A stretch of DNA of 64,000 nucleotides. Origin: Macrophomina tecta (taxonomy: Eukaryota; Ascomycota; Dothideomycetes; Botryosphaeriales; Botryosphaeriaceae). Numbering within the stretch: the stretch's first letter is position 1; each line of letters opens with the position of its first letter. Below the pieces are notes generated by a model. It did not search any database and had not been told where the DNA came from. It saw only the letters and a program-made list of their open reading frames with translations. A program made the translations under genes and the position numbers. Below, piece after piece: positions 25,263-34,300 of this stretch. The stretch covers positions 3,100,001-3,164,000 of the forward strand of contig JAKSGN010000041.1 in assembly GCA_024180945.1 (NCBI GenBank), read 5' to 3'.

Positions 25263-26912
25263 ATGCATCAGCCAACCCACGCTCAATCCATCTTACATGA
25301 AGCTCAGATAGCTTTAGCGAAGCAAGCTATCGATCAAGGCCAAATTCAAAGCAATCGGCTCGCTGCAAAGACGTTTAACGTTAATCGGATGACCCTTAAG
25401 CGACGACGCGACAGGATTCCTTCTCGACGCGATTGCACGCCCAACTCTCGAAAGCTTACTAATATCGAGGAATCAGTTCTTGTCAAACGTGTCCTCGATC
25501 TAGATTCGCGAGGATTTCCGCCGCGATTAAGTGCTGTTGAAGGTATGGCAAATAAGCTACTCGCCGACCGCGCCGGAGGTACCGTTGGCAAGAACTGGCC
25601 CTCCAACTTCGTAAGACGGACTCCCGAGCTAAAAACACGTCTGAATCGAAAGTATGACTATCAGCGAGCTAAATGCGAGGACCCAGAGCTTATCACGCAA
25701 TGGTTTCAGCTCGTCCAGAACACTATCACGAAGTATGGGATCGTGAACGGTGACATCTACAACTTCGATGAAGCCGGCTTCCTCATGGGCATGATTGCAG
25801 CCGGAATGGTTGTCACAGCATTGGAGCGACGCGCTCGACCCAAATCAGTCCAGCCAGGCAATCGCGAGTGGGTTACGGTGATCCAGGGAGTCAACGCCGA
25901 GGGCTGGGCGATTCCGCCGTTCGTGATTTTCAAGGGACAACACCACCTTTCTGCTTGGTACAGCGACGACGTACCAGGCAATTGGGTCATCGCATTAAGC
26001 GAAAACGGCTGGACGACGAACGAGCTTGGTCTGCAGTGGCTGCAGCACTTCGAAAAGCACACAAAGGATCGCACAACTGGAGCATGGCGACTTCTGATTC
26101 TTGACGGCCACGCGAGCCACAATTCGGCCGAATTCGACGCGTTCTGCCAGGAACGCAAGATCATCACGCTCTTCATGCCTGCGCATTCATCGCATCTCCT
26201 CCAGCCGCTCGATGTAGGCTGTTTTGCGCCTCTCAAGAAGGCGTACGGAAAGCAGGTTGAAGAGCTGATGCGATCTCACATCAACCACATCACGAAGCTC
26301 GAGTTTCTGCCTGCGTTCAAAACGGCGTTCGAAGCCGCATTTACGCAGCAGAATATCGTAGGCGGGTTCCGAGGCGCAGGACTGGTCCCGCTCGATCCAG
26401 AGGCCGTGATTTCCAAGCTCGATGTCAAGCTTCGGACGCCGACACGCCCGCAGGCAGAGGCCATAACTTGGGACGCTCAAACACCGCACAACCCAGCTGA
26501 ATTAGCCTCTCAGACTGAGCTTATTAGGAACCGGATTGCAAAGCATCAGAACAGCTCACCAACGCCAATCAACGATGCGCTGAACCAGCTTGCTAAGGGG
26601 GCTCAAATGATGGCGCATTCGGCTGTTCTTCTGCAGGCGGAAGTCGCGAATCTTCAAAAGGCAAACGAGGCCGCAACGCGACGTAAAAAGCGGCAGAAAA
26701 AGCGGATTCAGAAGCGAGGGACTCTTACGGTTCAGGAGGGGCAGTATTTAATCGATGGAGCTGCTGTTAACCAACAGATTTCGCGGGAAACGCGCCAAAG
26801 TGGTGCGCAATCGGAGGGGCCAGCGAGAAAACGACGGCGATGTGGGCAGTGCGGCGAAACTGGACATAATTCTCGTACATGTCAAAAAGGTGCGGAAACT
26901 ACTGTAGAATAG
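25263..26912 (+). CDS. Fot1/pogo-family DDE transposase, 549 aa (pogo-B1)
   Basis: Catalyses cut-and-paste transposition into TA. An N-terminal Psq-type helix-turn-helix (residues about 12-50, EAQIALAKQAI...NRMTLKRR) and a CENP-B-type helix-turn-helix (about 57-125) should bind the terminal repeats. The catalytic core has Asp169 (YNFDEAGF), Asp281 (LILDGHASH) and Asp317 (LLQPLDVG), i.e. DD35D, as expected for pogo/Fot1. The C-terminus is basic with a CCHC zinc knuckle (Cys527-Cys540, CGQCGETGHNSRTC). Length agrees with Fot1-like transposases (about 540 aa), with no intron. The ATG is the first in frame, 38 nt inside the left repeat end. It is uninterrupted and probably functional. It differs from pogo-B2 by one residue (Ser versus Pro, around 430). 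Confidence 0.95.
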   Translation: MHQPTHAQSILHEAQIALAKQAIDQGQIQSNRLAAKTFNVNRMTLKRRRDRIPSRRDCTPNSRKLTNIEESVLVKRVLDLDSRGFPPRLSAVEGMANKLLADRAGGTVGKNWPSNFVRRTPELKTRLNRKYDYQRAKCEDPELITQWFQLVQNTITKYGIVNGDIYNFDEAGFLMGMIAAGMVVTALERRARPKSVQPGNREWVTVIQGVNAEGWAIPPFVIFKGQHHLSAWYSDDVPGNWVIALSENGWTTNELGLQWLQHFEKHTKDRTTGAWRLLILDGHASHNSAEFDAFCQERKIITLFMPAHSSHLLQPLDVGCFAPLKKAYGKQVEELMRSHINHITKLEFLPAFKTAFEAAFTQQNIVGGFRGAGLVPLDPEAVISKLDVKLRTPTRPQAEAITWDAQTPHNPAELASQTELIRNRIAKHQNSSPTPINDALNQLAKGAQMMAHSAVLLQAEVANLQKANEAATRRKKRQKKRIQKRGTLTVQEGQYLIDGAAVNQQISRETRQSGAQSEGPARKRRRCGQCGETGHNSRTCQKGAETTVE

Positions 26913-26987
26913 CGTACCTATTAGAAATAGTCGATTTTGCAGGACGTTGCAGAGTTAGTTGTACTTAAAGTGGGTTGGGTTTGGTAA

Positions 26988-27031
26988 GGTGGCACACTCG
27001 CTTATGTGGCACGCTCGCTTGTGGGATACGT
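26988..27031 (-). repeat. Right terminal inverted repeat of pogo-B1
   Basis: Inverted match to 25182-25225 with one C/T difference. Confidence 0.92.
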
Positions 27032-28593
27032 TATATACTAGTACCTTACTAAATAACTCGATCTTAACCGTAGAGTTTTTTAATATAACGTAGTTATCTA
27101 ACCCTACGTTTCTTGTTTTAGTATAGCGATTCTTTATATACTAATTATAGATATGGTGTGTTGTACTAGTGTCGGTAATCTATAAGAGATTAAGCGTTAT
27201 AGGCCTTAAAATATATTATATATTAAATAATAAGGCAACTATAGCTAGAAAGAATAATATTTTCTTATCTTCTTTATTTAGTTTTAGCTCTTATTTCTTT
27301 TAAGAAGCGTTGTCCTACTTCTTCTAGCTTTGGCTATAATTTTAGCTATTTTTAAACCGTTTAATAGAGCGTTTAACTCTTCTCTTAATCTATAAATCCT
27401 CGAGTATCTTATTAACCTTATCTTAAACCTTCTAGTTTAGTGTCTAATCTGCTGGTCTAGCCTCTAGATTATAATATCTATATTTATCGTAGTAGTGATT
27501 TTTGCTATATAAGTAGGCGAGTAGCTTTTTTTTCTACTTCTTATTCTTTAGTAAAGTAGTAAAGGCTACTTTAGTAGCCTTTAGATTCTTAGCCGTATTT
27601 TAGCGTAAGTAGTTTTAGTAGTTAATAATTAGATTATAAAGCGACTTAGTAAGCTTATTATTCTAGAGCTTAATCTTATGGGCGGAGGCCTAGTAGGTAT
27701 TAAGAGGGGTAAGCGCCTTAAAAAAGGTGATCTTACCTCGATTATCTATAATCTTTAGAAGTTCGAGCTTCTCTACCTTAAATAGAGTCTCTTTCTATTA
27801 TAAAAGCTATTTATTAATATTTTAACTACTTAGAGGCTTCTTAAGCTAACGAAGCTTATTAACGATAAATTCTTTCTAAGTCTTCTTTATTAGTTAGAGC
27901 CGCGCCTTAAGCGCTATAAGCTAAGAATAGAGGTATAAATCGCCCCTTAGCTTAGTTAGAAGTAGGAGTAGTAATAGGCTTACTAAGTTCTTAATAATTA
28001 TTAAAAGATTATTAATCTTCTTTTTTAGCTTCTCGTACTTAACTAGGCTTCTCTTGTACGCCTTGATTTATATTTTATAGCGCTCCTAGGCTCGTTATTA
28101 ATTTAGATTAGAGGCTAGTGGCTCTTAAACCTTAACTAGTTTAGTTAGTTAAGTAGGTTTCTTAGGCTTCGATAGGTCGATATAGTTAAATATCTCGTAT
28201 TTCTTAGCTTATAATTAAATAATAAAGTATTATTTATTCTAATTATTAGCTGTCTTTAAGATAACGATAGGTTTAGAAGACGTTATAGCGTAGTTTTATA
28301 TTGCGTCGATTTACGTTGTGTGCTAAAGTAGGCACAGGTAAATTACTAAAGTAGGTAGTAGGCGTAAGGCTAATAAATAAGCCGTTTACTTAAAAGTATT
28401 ACTCTAAGGCGGTGGTAAAGTGCTACGCTTTAGGTAATAAAAAGGCGTATTATAGGAGGCAACTAAAGTCCTCCGTTATAGAATACGTATAGTAAAAGAG
28501 TGCTAAGAATAAACGTCCGGATGCCACGAAACGCTCGGAATAACATAATAAGGTATTAGAAAGAATAGCTTAGAATATAAAAGATACTAAAGA

Positions 28594-28611
28594 CGCACCC
28601 GGGCTTATAAC
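28594..28611 (-). promoter_or_regulatory. Primer binding site of C1, half-tRNA type
   Basis: Directly next to the 5' LTR (minus strand) it reads GTTATAAGCCCGGGTGCG. It is the RIPed counterpart of the GTTATGAGCCCGGGG at 38439 in the young copia element. GTTATGAGCCC is complementary to the anticodon arm of initiator tRNA-Met, which points to priming by a half-tRNA as in Drosophila copia. Confidence 0.65.
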
Positions 28612-28820
28612 TATTAAAATAAGTAGTGTGACGGCTTATTTAATAGTAAATAGAATAAAATTAGTATATCTAGTAGAGAGAGGCCGTACGGGCTTCTCTT
28701 ATATCTATCCTATCTACTAGGGTAAAACGGGTATGTAACTTGCTTACCTACTAAGATAGGTGTGTAACGAGTATAAGATATAACTAAATCTAAAATACTA
28801 CTAAATTAAATATTCTAATA
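28612..28820 (-). repeat. 5' LTR of C1
   Basis: 209 bp, same ends as 21194-21402; flanked on the right by GCGCC and then the right half of a gypsy LTR. Confidence 0.85.
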
Positions 28821-28825
28821 GCGCC

Positions 28826-29188
28826 TAAGTTACGTAGAACCTACTAGGTCTACTTAAGAATTAAAAGCCTTAGTACTAATCTAACTTTTAGATTAATCTA
28901 ATACTACGACTAATCTAATAGTTATTCTAATTTCTAGATCATTATAGCTTTTCTATAATATATAGAATATACTTATTAGATAGTACTTTAGCCTTTATAG
29001 TTAACTTAAGATTCTAATATAGACTTATTAGAGGTAATAAGCCTAACGCGTATCGTATATTAACTTATTACGTAATTACTATTTATTATTCTAATTCTTT
29101 ACCCTTCTTTTATTTTTTAAGGTAAACCTTATCGCTATTTAACCCTACTAGATAATTCTAAAGCCTAGTAAAAGAGACTGCTGTTATA
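28826..29188 (+). repeat. Right part of a G1-type gypsy LTR
   Basis: Begins at TAAGTTACGTAG just after C1 and ends with CTGCTGTTATA, matching the downstream half of the G1 LTR. The matching upstream half is not on the left of C1 but at 58276-58707, left of C2. It abuts LTR2. Confidence 0.65.
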
Positions 29189-29753
29189 TAAATTCTATAA
29201 ATAATAGTTTTATACGGATAAATATTTTCTAAAAAATAGAAACTCTTACGAAAAAAAATTCTATAAGAAAATACTAACTATTAAAGAACGGCACTTAAGA
29301 AGCTTAGTTAGAATATAAGTAACGCTACTAGATTTTATAGAGAAATAATTTTCTTAAAAGAATAAGGCCCGTACGAAAAAGACTAGACGAAGATATAAAA
29401 AATTATAATCTATAAGAATAATACTTTCTTAGTAAAAGCCGTAGGTAGAATCTAAAAAACTAATAAAGAAGTATATTATATAAGAGTAAATAAGAAAAAT
29501 ATCGCTATTATTCGTAGAAGAAAGTTAAAAGTTAAATTCTAAAAAGTAGATATTAGCGTCTAAGTTACGTAAGCCCTATAAGAACCTACTAAAATTAACT
29601 TAATCTAAGAATATTAATTTAATACTATTAATCTAGCTACTTTAATTTAGCTATATTAATCTAGATTATTATAGTTCTTCTATAGTATATAAATATACTT
29701 CTTAGATAGTACTTTAATCTTTATAGTTAACTTAAAGTTCTAATATAACCCTA

Positions 29754-30532
29754 TATAACGGTGGCCTCTTCCACTAGGCTTTAGAATCGCCTAGTAGGAT
29801 TAGGTAGCTAAAGGATTTACCTTAAAAAATAAGAGAAGGGTAAAGAATTAGAATAATAGTAGTAATTACGTAATATATCGGTGCGCGATACGCGTTAGGC
29901 TTATTACCTCTAATAGGGTTATATTAGAACTTTAAGTTAACTATAAAGGTTAAAGTACTATCTAATAAGTATATCTATATACTATAGGAGAATTATAGCA
30001 ATCTAGATCGATATAGCTAGATTAATGTAGCTAGATTAATAGTATTAGATTATTAATCTTAGATTAGGTTAATCTAGGTGGGCCCTATAGGTCCTACGTA
30101 ACTCGGGCGCTAAAGCCCGTTTCCTAGAATCCGACTTCTATATCGGTTAAGAGAGTATTCTACCGTTAGACCATCGTTTCTTAGACCGTATAAATTATCT
30201 GACTTTATCCCGTTCGTTCCTCTTAGCCCGAAGCCGGTTTCCGGGATTCGTAATTTCTTCTTTATAGGCATCCTTCCCCTACGGGAGTTTAATCTAGTCG
30301 GTATTCCCATAGTCTTACTATACCGCGTGGGCGTCATTTCCGTACGGGCTTCTATTACTACCTTGTCTAGGCCCGTACGCGCCGTCTTCCCTTAAGGCTA
30401 GTTTTCCCGTGCGGGCATACTAATAGTGTGGCTCTACTATTCTTATAGATTTCTAGCCCTTACGGTGCCTTTTCCCGTACGGGCTTTCTACCCGTAGGGT
30501 TATAAAGCCCTTATACCCTAGGATTCGTAATA
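29754..30532 (-). repeat. 3' LTR of G1
   Basis: 779 bp; pairs with 37316-38094. On the minus strand it starts TATTACGAATCC and ends ACCGTTATA. It contains a tRNA-like stretch at 30117-30180. Its 75-codon minus-strand frame (30110-30337) overlaps this stretch, and I do not treat it as a gene. Confidence 0.88.
30117..30180 (-). other. tRNA-like segment inside the G1 LTR
   Basis: The minus strand has TGGTCTAACGG, a perfect match to the tRNA A-box pattern TRGYNNARNNG, followed by GTAGAATACTC as in tRNA-Gly/Asp genes, and about 35 nt later GTCGGATTCTAG, resembling a B box. Acceptor and T stems do not pair, so it is not a functional tRNA gene. The other LTR has the same segment at 37678-37741, more mutated. 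Confidence 0.4.
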
Positions 30533-30637
30533 CTATCCCCCCTCTTAAGGATCTTCGGCCCGAAGATTTATTCGTCCGTCTATATCTTAGGCTTTCTTTG
30601 TTTTCTTATTTTCTTTTTCTACTATAAGCCTCCCACC
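30533..30637 (+). promoter_or_regulatory. Polypurine tract (minus) and leader of the antisense gene (plus)
   Basis: Next to the 3' LTR the minus strand reads AGAGGGGGATAG, the plus-strand primer of the retrotransposon. Read on the plus strand, the same 105 bp form a pyrimidine-rich leader with a small hairpin (CTTCGGCCCGAAG) that ends in CCCACCATG, the start of the antisense frame. A promoter would have to lie here or in the LTR. Confidence 0.5.
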
Positions 30638-31381
30638 ATGCCTCCGAAACGAAAGCGCAATTTATAAAAGACTAAGCGTAAGTCTCTAGATATAAAGATT
30701 AATTTACTAGGTATCGCGATATCTATTTCTTATTCGTAGTATTTACTTCTAAACGCCCAGCGAAAGGCTAAGAAGCCTAAGGTAGTATACTAGGTAGTCT
30801 TAGGTTTTTCTCGTTATAGCGAATATTGCCGTACCGGGCGCGCTAGTTATAATACTAGCGGTCTTAAGGACTCCGATTATTAGTTCTTCTTTAGTAGTTT
30901 CGCTAGTCTACTAACTTTTTCTCTAGTTAAGCATCTTCGTCGTATCTTAGACAAGGCGCGCTCGAAACGTGCTACTTTCGAGAATTAGCTTTAAAAGGCG
31001 GCCTCTAGTCTTTCTCGTACTAAAAAATAGTAGGAGTTACTTAAGCGTCGTGCTACCCTAATATTATAGCGTAAGTCGGACGCGATTAATGTGCTTAGAA
31101 AATTAGAAGCGTTAGAGGCTAGAAATACCTCTAACCCTAAAAATACTAAGAAGGAGCGATCGTCGAAGCGTTTACATAGCGATACCTTAGCTAATATCGT
31201 TATAGAGTCGTCCTAGTCTATTAGGTTTTCTAGCGTTAGTTCGGGTTCTATACCTCCCGAGGGCTCTAGTCTAGTTAATTAGGCGCGGTTGTCCCCGTTT
31301 ATTAATTTTAATTTCGAGTCCTTCGTGTACGACGAGTCGGCGGTGTTAGTCGATCTAGGTTTCGGCGATAGAACTTATTAA
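30638..31381 (+). pseudogene. Antisense gene in the 3' region of G1, 247 codons (RIPed)
   Basis: On the strand opposite to gag-pol, an ATG in a strong context (CCCACCATG) opens a frame of 247 codons that keeps its phase for 741 nt to TAA at 31379. It contains 11 internal stops, nine TAG and two TAA and no TGA, all explained by RIP of Gln/Trp codons. The product begins MPPKRKRN, a basic nuclear-localisation-like start. The middle (about residues 90-170) is rich in Arg, Lys, Leu and Glu and looks helical or coiled-coil; the C-terminus is Ser-rich and acidic. The frame overlaps the 3' end of pol by 74 bp, tail to tail. A homologous, more decayed frame lies in element X (57391-58168, start codon ATA). 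Function unknown; I recognise no family. Confidence 0.65.
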
Positions 31382-34300
31382 TAAGTTCTTAACAGTCGTA
31401 TAGTTCCGGTAGTTTCTAGGTATTATCCTAGTCTCCTTTCTATTTAAGAAGGTATCGAAATTAACCGTTAATATAGCTGCTATCTAGGACTTATTCTACG
31501 TCTTAGTCTATATTTTTATTAGCTTCTAGATTTTCCGGTAGCATTTCTTCCGTTTAGCGTAATAGCGTGGCGTTTTCTAGTACCGGTTCGAGGAGTAAGA
31601 CGTGAAATATAGAGTATATCCGTATAGTATTAGGTAGTCTAAGGCGGAAATTAATTCTTCTAATCTATTCTTTAATTTCGAACGGTCCGATTTTCTTAAA
31701 GTTTAATTTATTGTTCGGCCGTTTTGTCTTAATATTTTTTCTAAGGAGGTAAACTTTATTCCTCCTCTTTAGCTTTAGTGCCTCCTAGTGCCGTTTATTG
31801 TAGTATTTACCTATTTATAGGGCTACGAATTCGAGGTCTAAATATAATTATTTATAGAGTGCCTTTAGTTAGTCTACTTTAAGAATTTCTTTTTAGGCTA
31901 GAAATTCGCTTAGTATGGGCTCTTTATAAGCTATAGGCTCGTAGCCGTAGTTAGCGTAGAACGGGGATTCTTATATAGCTAACGCTTTTAAGCTATTATA
32001 CGCGAACTATACGAGTGGTAATAGCTCGACCTAATTATCTTATACGTAATTAAGGTAGTAGCGTAGATACTATTCTAGTATCTAATTCGTTCGTTCCATC
32101 TGTCCATCTATTTAAGGATATGCTATAGTCGAAAGCTTATACTTTACTCTAAGCTAGCGGGTAAGAGTCTATTAGAATTAGAATATAAATAGCCGATCTC
32201 TATCTAATACGAGCTCTTTCGGTAACCTATAGTTACCGAGAATTATCTTAAGGAACGTATAGGCGAGTTCTTCCGTATTTATCGTCTTAAGATATAGCAA
32301 GTAGTATACGTACTTTATTATTCTATTAACGATAACTAGAATTAAGTTATATTTAATCTTAGTAAGCGGTTCTTCTAACTTAGGTAAGTCCGTAATAAAG
32401 TCTAGCGAGATAGATTATTAAGGGTGTTTCAGTGCTAGTAGCGGCTAAAGTAGTCCGTAGAGTATATACCTCGCGGCCTTACTTCTAATACAAAGGTCGT
32501 ATTATAAAACTACCCGTTAAATAGTTCTTCTTAGCCCTAGAAAGTAGTAGCTTCTCGTAATTCGTTCTATCGTCTTATCTATTCCTTAATAACCGTGTGC
32601 TAGGGCTTCATATATATCCTTTATAAGCTCTTCCCATAGTTTAACCGGAACGTAGACTAATTCTAAAAATAGGATTATACTATCTACGTTTCTAGTTACT
32701 CGGGGGTCGTTATCGAGTTCTCTAATTTCTTAAGCCGTTGCGTTATTTACGTAGGCTTCTCGGATCTTTCGCTCCTATTCGTTACCTTCGAGGCATATCG
32801 CTAGGGCGAATAGTCTAACTAGGGTAAGTAAGTCGTCTAGTCCTTCTTTAAGCTACGTTTATCCTAGGCTATAAATAGCTATAATCTAGCGGCTACGGCT
32901 AGCGGGTATAAAAGACCCGTCCTCCTACGTATTAAGTATTATAGGTTATAGACCTAGCTTCCCTTTAATATAGTCGGCTCGTCTACTTAGTACGTCTACG
33001 CGAGCGTTCTTAGATCTCTTTCTATAGGTAATCTTTATATTATAGGACGCTAGCTCTTTAGCCCACTGAATCTATCGTCGGTTTAACTCCTTAGTAGTAG
33101 TAAAGTGCGAGAGGTTCTTATAGTCGTAATAGACTATAACCTAGTACTTAGCGCCTTCGAGGTAGTATCTCTATTCTTTAAAAGCCGTAACTATAGCTAA
33201 GAGTTTTTTATCGTAGACGTCGTAGTTCTTTTCGATAGGTGTTATTTTTCTTAAGTAGTAGGCGATAGGGTATAGTCTACCTTCTTCGTCTAGCTAACTA
33301 AGTACGGCTCCTATAGCGTAGTCTAAAGCGTCGGTTTCTACCGTAATCAATAGATCCGGGTTATAGAGCCCTAGAACCGGTGCTTCTATAAATATCCGCT
33401 TTAGTAAGTCGAACGCTCGTTATTATCTTTCTTTCTATATAAACCCGTGCTCCTTCTTAGTAATATCGGTTAGAGGTATCGCTATTCTAGCGTAGTTTAT
33501 AATAAACTTCCGGTAAAAGTTAGTAAATCTAAGAAAGGATTATACTTCTTTAACGGTTCGTAGTATCGGCTAGTCTCTAATTACGTCTAGTTTCTTATCG
33601 TCCATACCGATATACCCTAGAGTAATAATAAACCCTAGGTATTCTATCTTTTATATATACTACTCGCTCTTTTCTAGGGCTACTTAGAGATTTCGTTCGT
33701 CTAAGGCCTTTAGGACTTTTCTTACGTACTCGGTATATTTCTTAAGCGTTTTCGAGTATATTAGAATATCGTCTAGGTAAGCCAAGGCGAATATATCTAA
33801 ATACGGACGTAGGGTATCGTTAACTAAGCTCTAGAAGATAGCCGGTGCGTTAGTAAGCCCGAAAGACATTACCGTATACTCGTAATATTTAAATCGCATT
33901 TAAAACGCCGTCTTTTATTCTTTACCTTTCTTAATACGGACTAGGTAGTAACCTTCTTAGAGGTTTAGTTTTGTAAAGAACTTAGCGTTACGGAGCTTAT
34001 TCTATAATTCGTTAATACGAGGTAGTAGGTATCAATTCTTAACCGTAATATCGTTTAGCTATCGGTAGTTAATATAAAGGCGGAGCTTACTATTCTTCTT
34101 AGAAACGAATAAAATAGAGTATTCTACCGGCGACTATAAGGGTCGTATATATCCTTATTCTAGGTTTTTATCGATGTATTTTTGTAATGCTTTAGCCTCT
34201 GTCTTAGATAAGGAGTAAATAGGCTTAAAAGTAGACTATATTTCCGGAAGTAAAGATATCTTATAATTCTATAGCTAATACTCTAGTAGTTGTTCTTTAC

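Larger units (their letters stand above)
25182..27031 (+). mobile_element. pogo-B1, intact Fot1/pogo-like DNA transposon
   Basis: 1850 bp, flanked by TA (25180-25181 and 27032-27033). Terminal inverted repeats of 44 bp with one mismatch (25182-25225 and 26988-27031) start ACGTATCCCAC. The empty site is present in C2 at 62694-62695, which proves the insertion and its TA duplication. No RIP is visible although a nearly identical copy lies 22 kb away, so it arrived after the last effective RIP cycle. Confidence 0.95.
21700..28590 (-). pseudogene. C1 gag-pol remnant, interrupted by pogo-B1
   Basis: Frame destroyed, but copia landmarks are readable on the minus strand. Gag has a knuckle of the CX1CX3HX4C type around 27481-27516, with its Cys codons mutated to Tyr. 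The protease active site reads ITDTSTTHHIYN (27127-27170). Its C-terminal part, IKLIDVVYV...NLVSITKIREKG, lies at about 25060-25165, beyond pogo-B1. Integrase lies roughly at 23800-25000. RT is roughly 22500-23400, with FFFIDNVI at about 22717-22746 (FVDD with D to N). RNase H reads TTEAELLT at about 22070-22100. Confidence 0.75.
21194..28820 (-). mobile_element. C1, RIPed Ty1/copia element with 209-bp LTRs
   Basis: Both LTRs are exactly 209 bp (21194-21402 and 28612-28820), start TATTAAAATAAG and end TTCTAATA in the plus orientation. The coding direction is minus: a purine tract (AAGGGGGTA on the minus strand) follows the left LTR, and a primer binding site adjoins the right one. Protease, integrase, RT and RNase H are in copia order. 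It holds pogo-B1. The flanks do not match: GATAG on the left, GCGCC on the right. The expected partner of GCGCC is GTGCC, left of C2. Confidence 0.85.

Noticed and set aside
30110..30337. 75-codon frame in the G1 LTR, partly kept in the other LTR
   Set aside because: It overlaps the tRNA-like segment and is shortened to 63 codons in the other LTR. LTR identity, not coding selection, explains the similarity.
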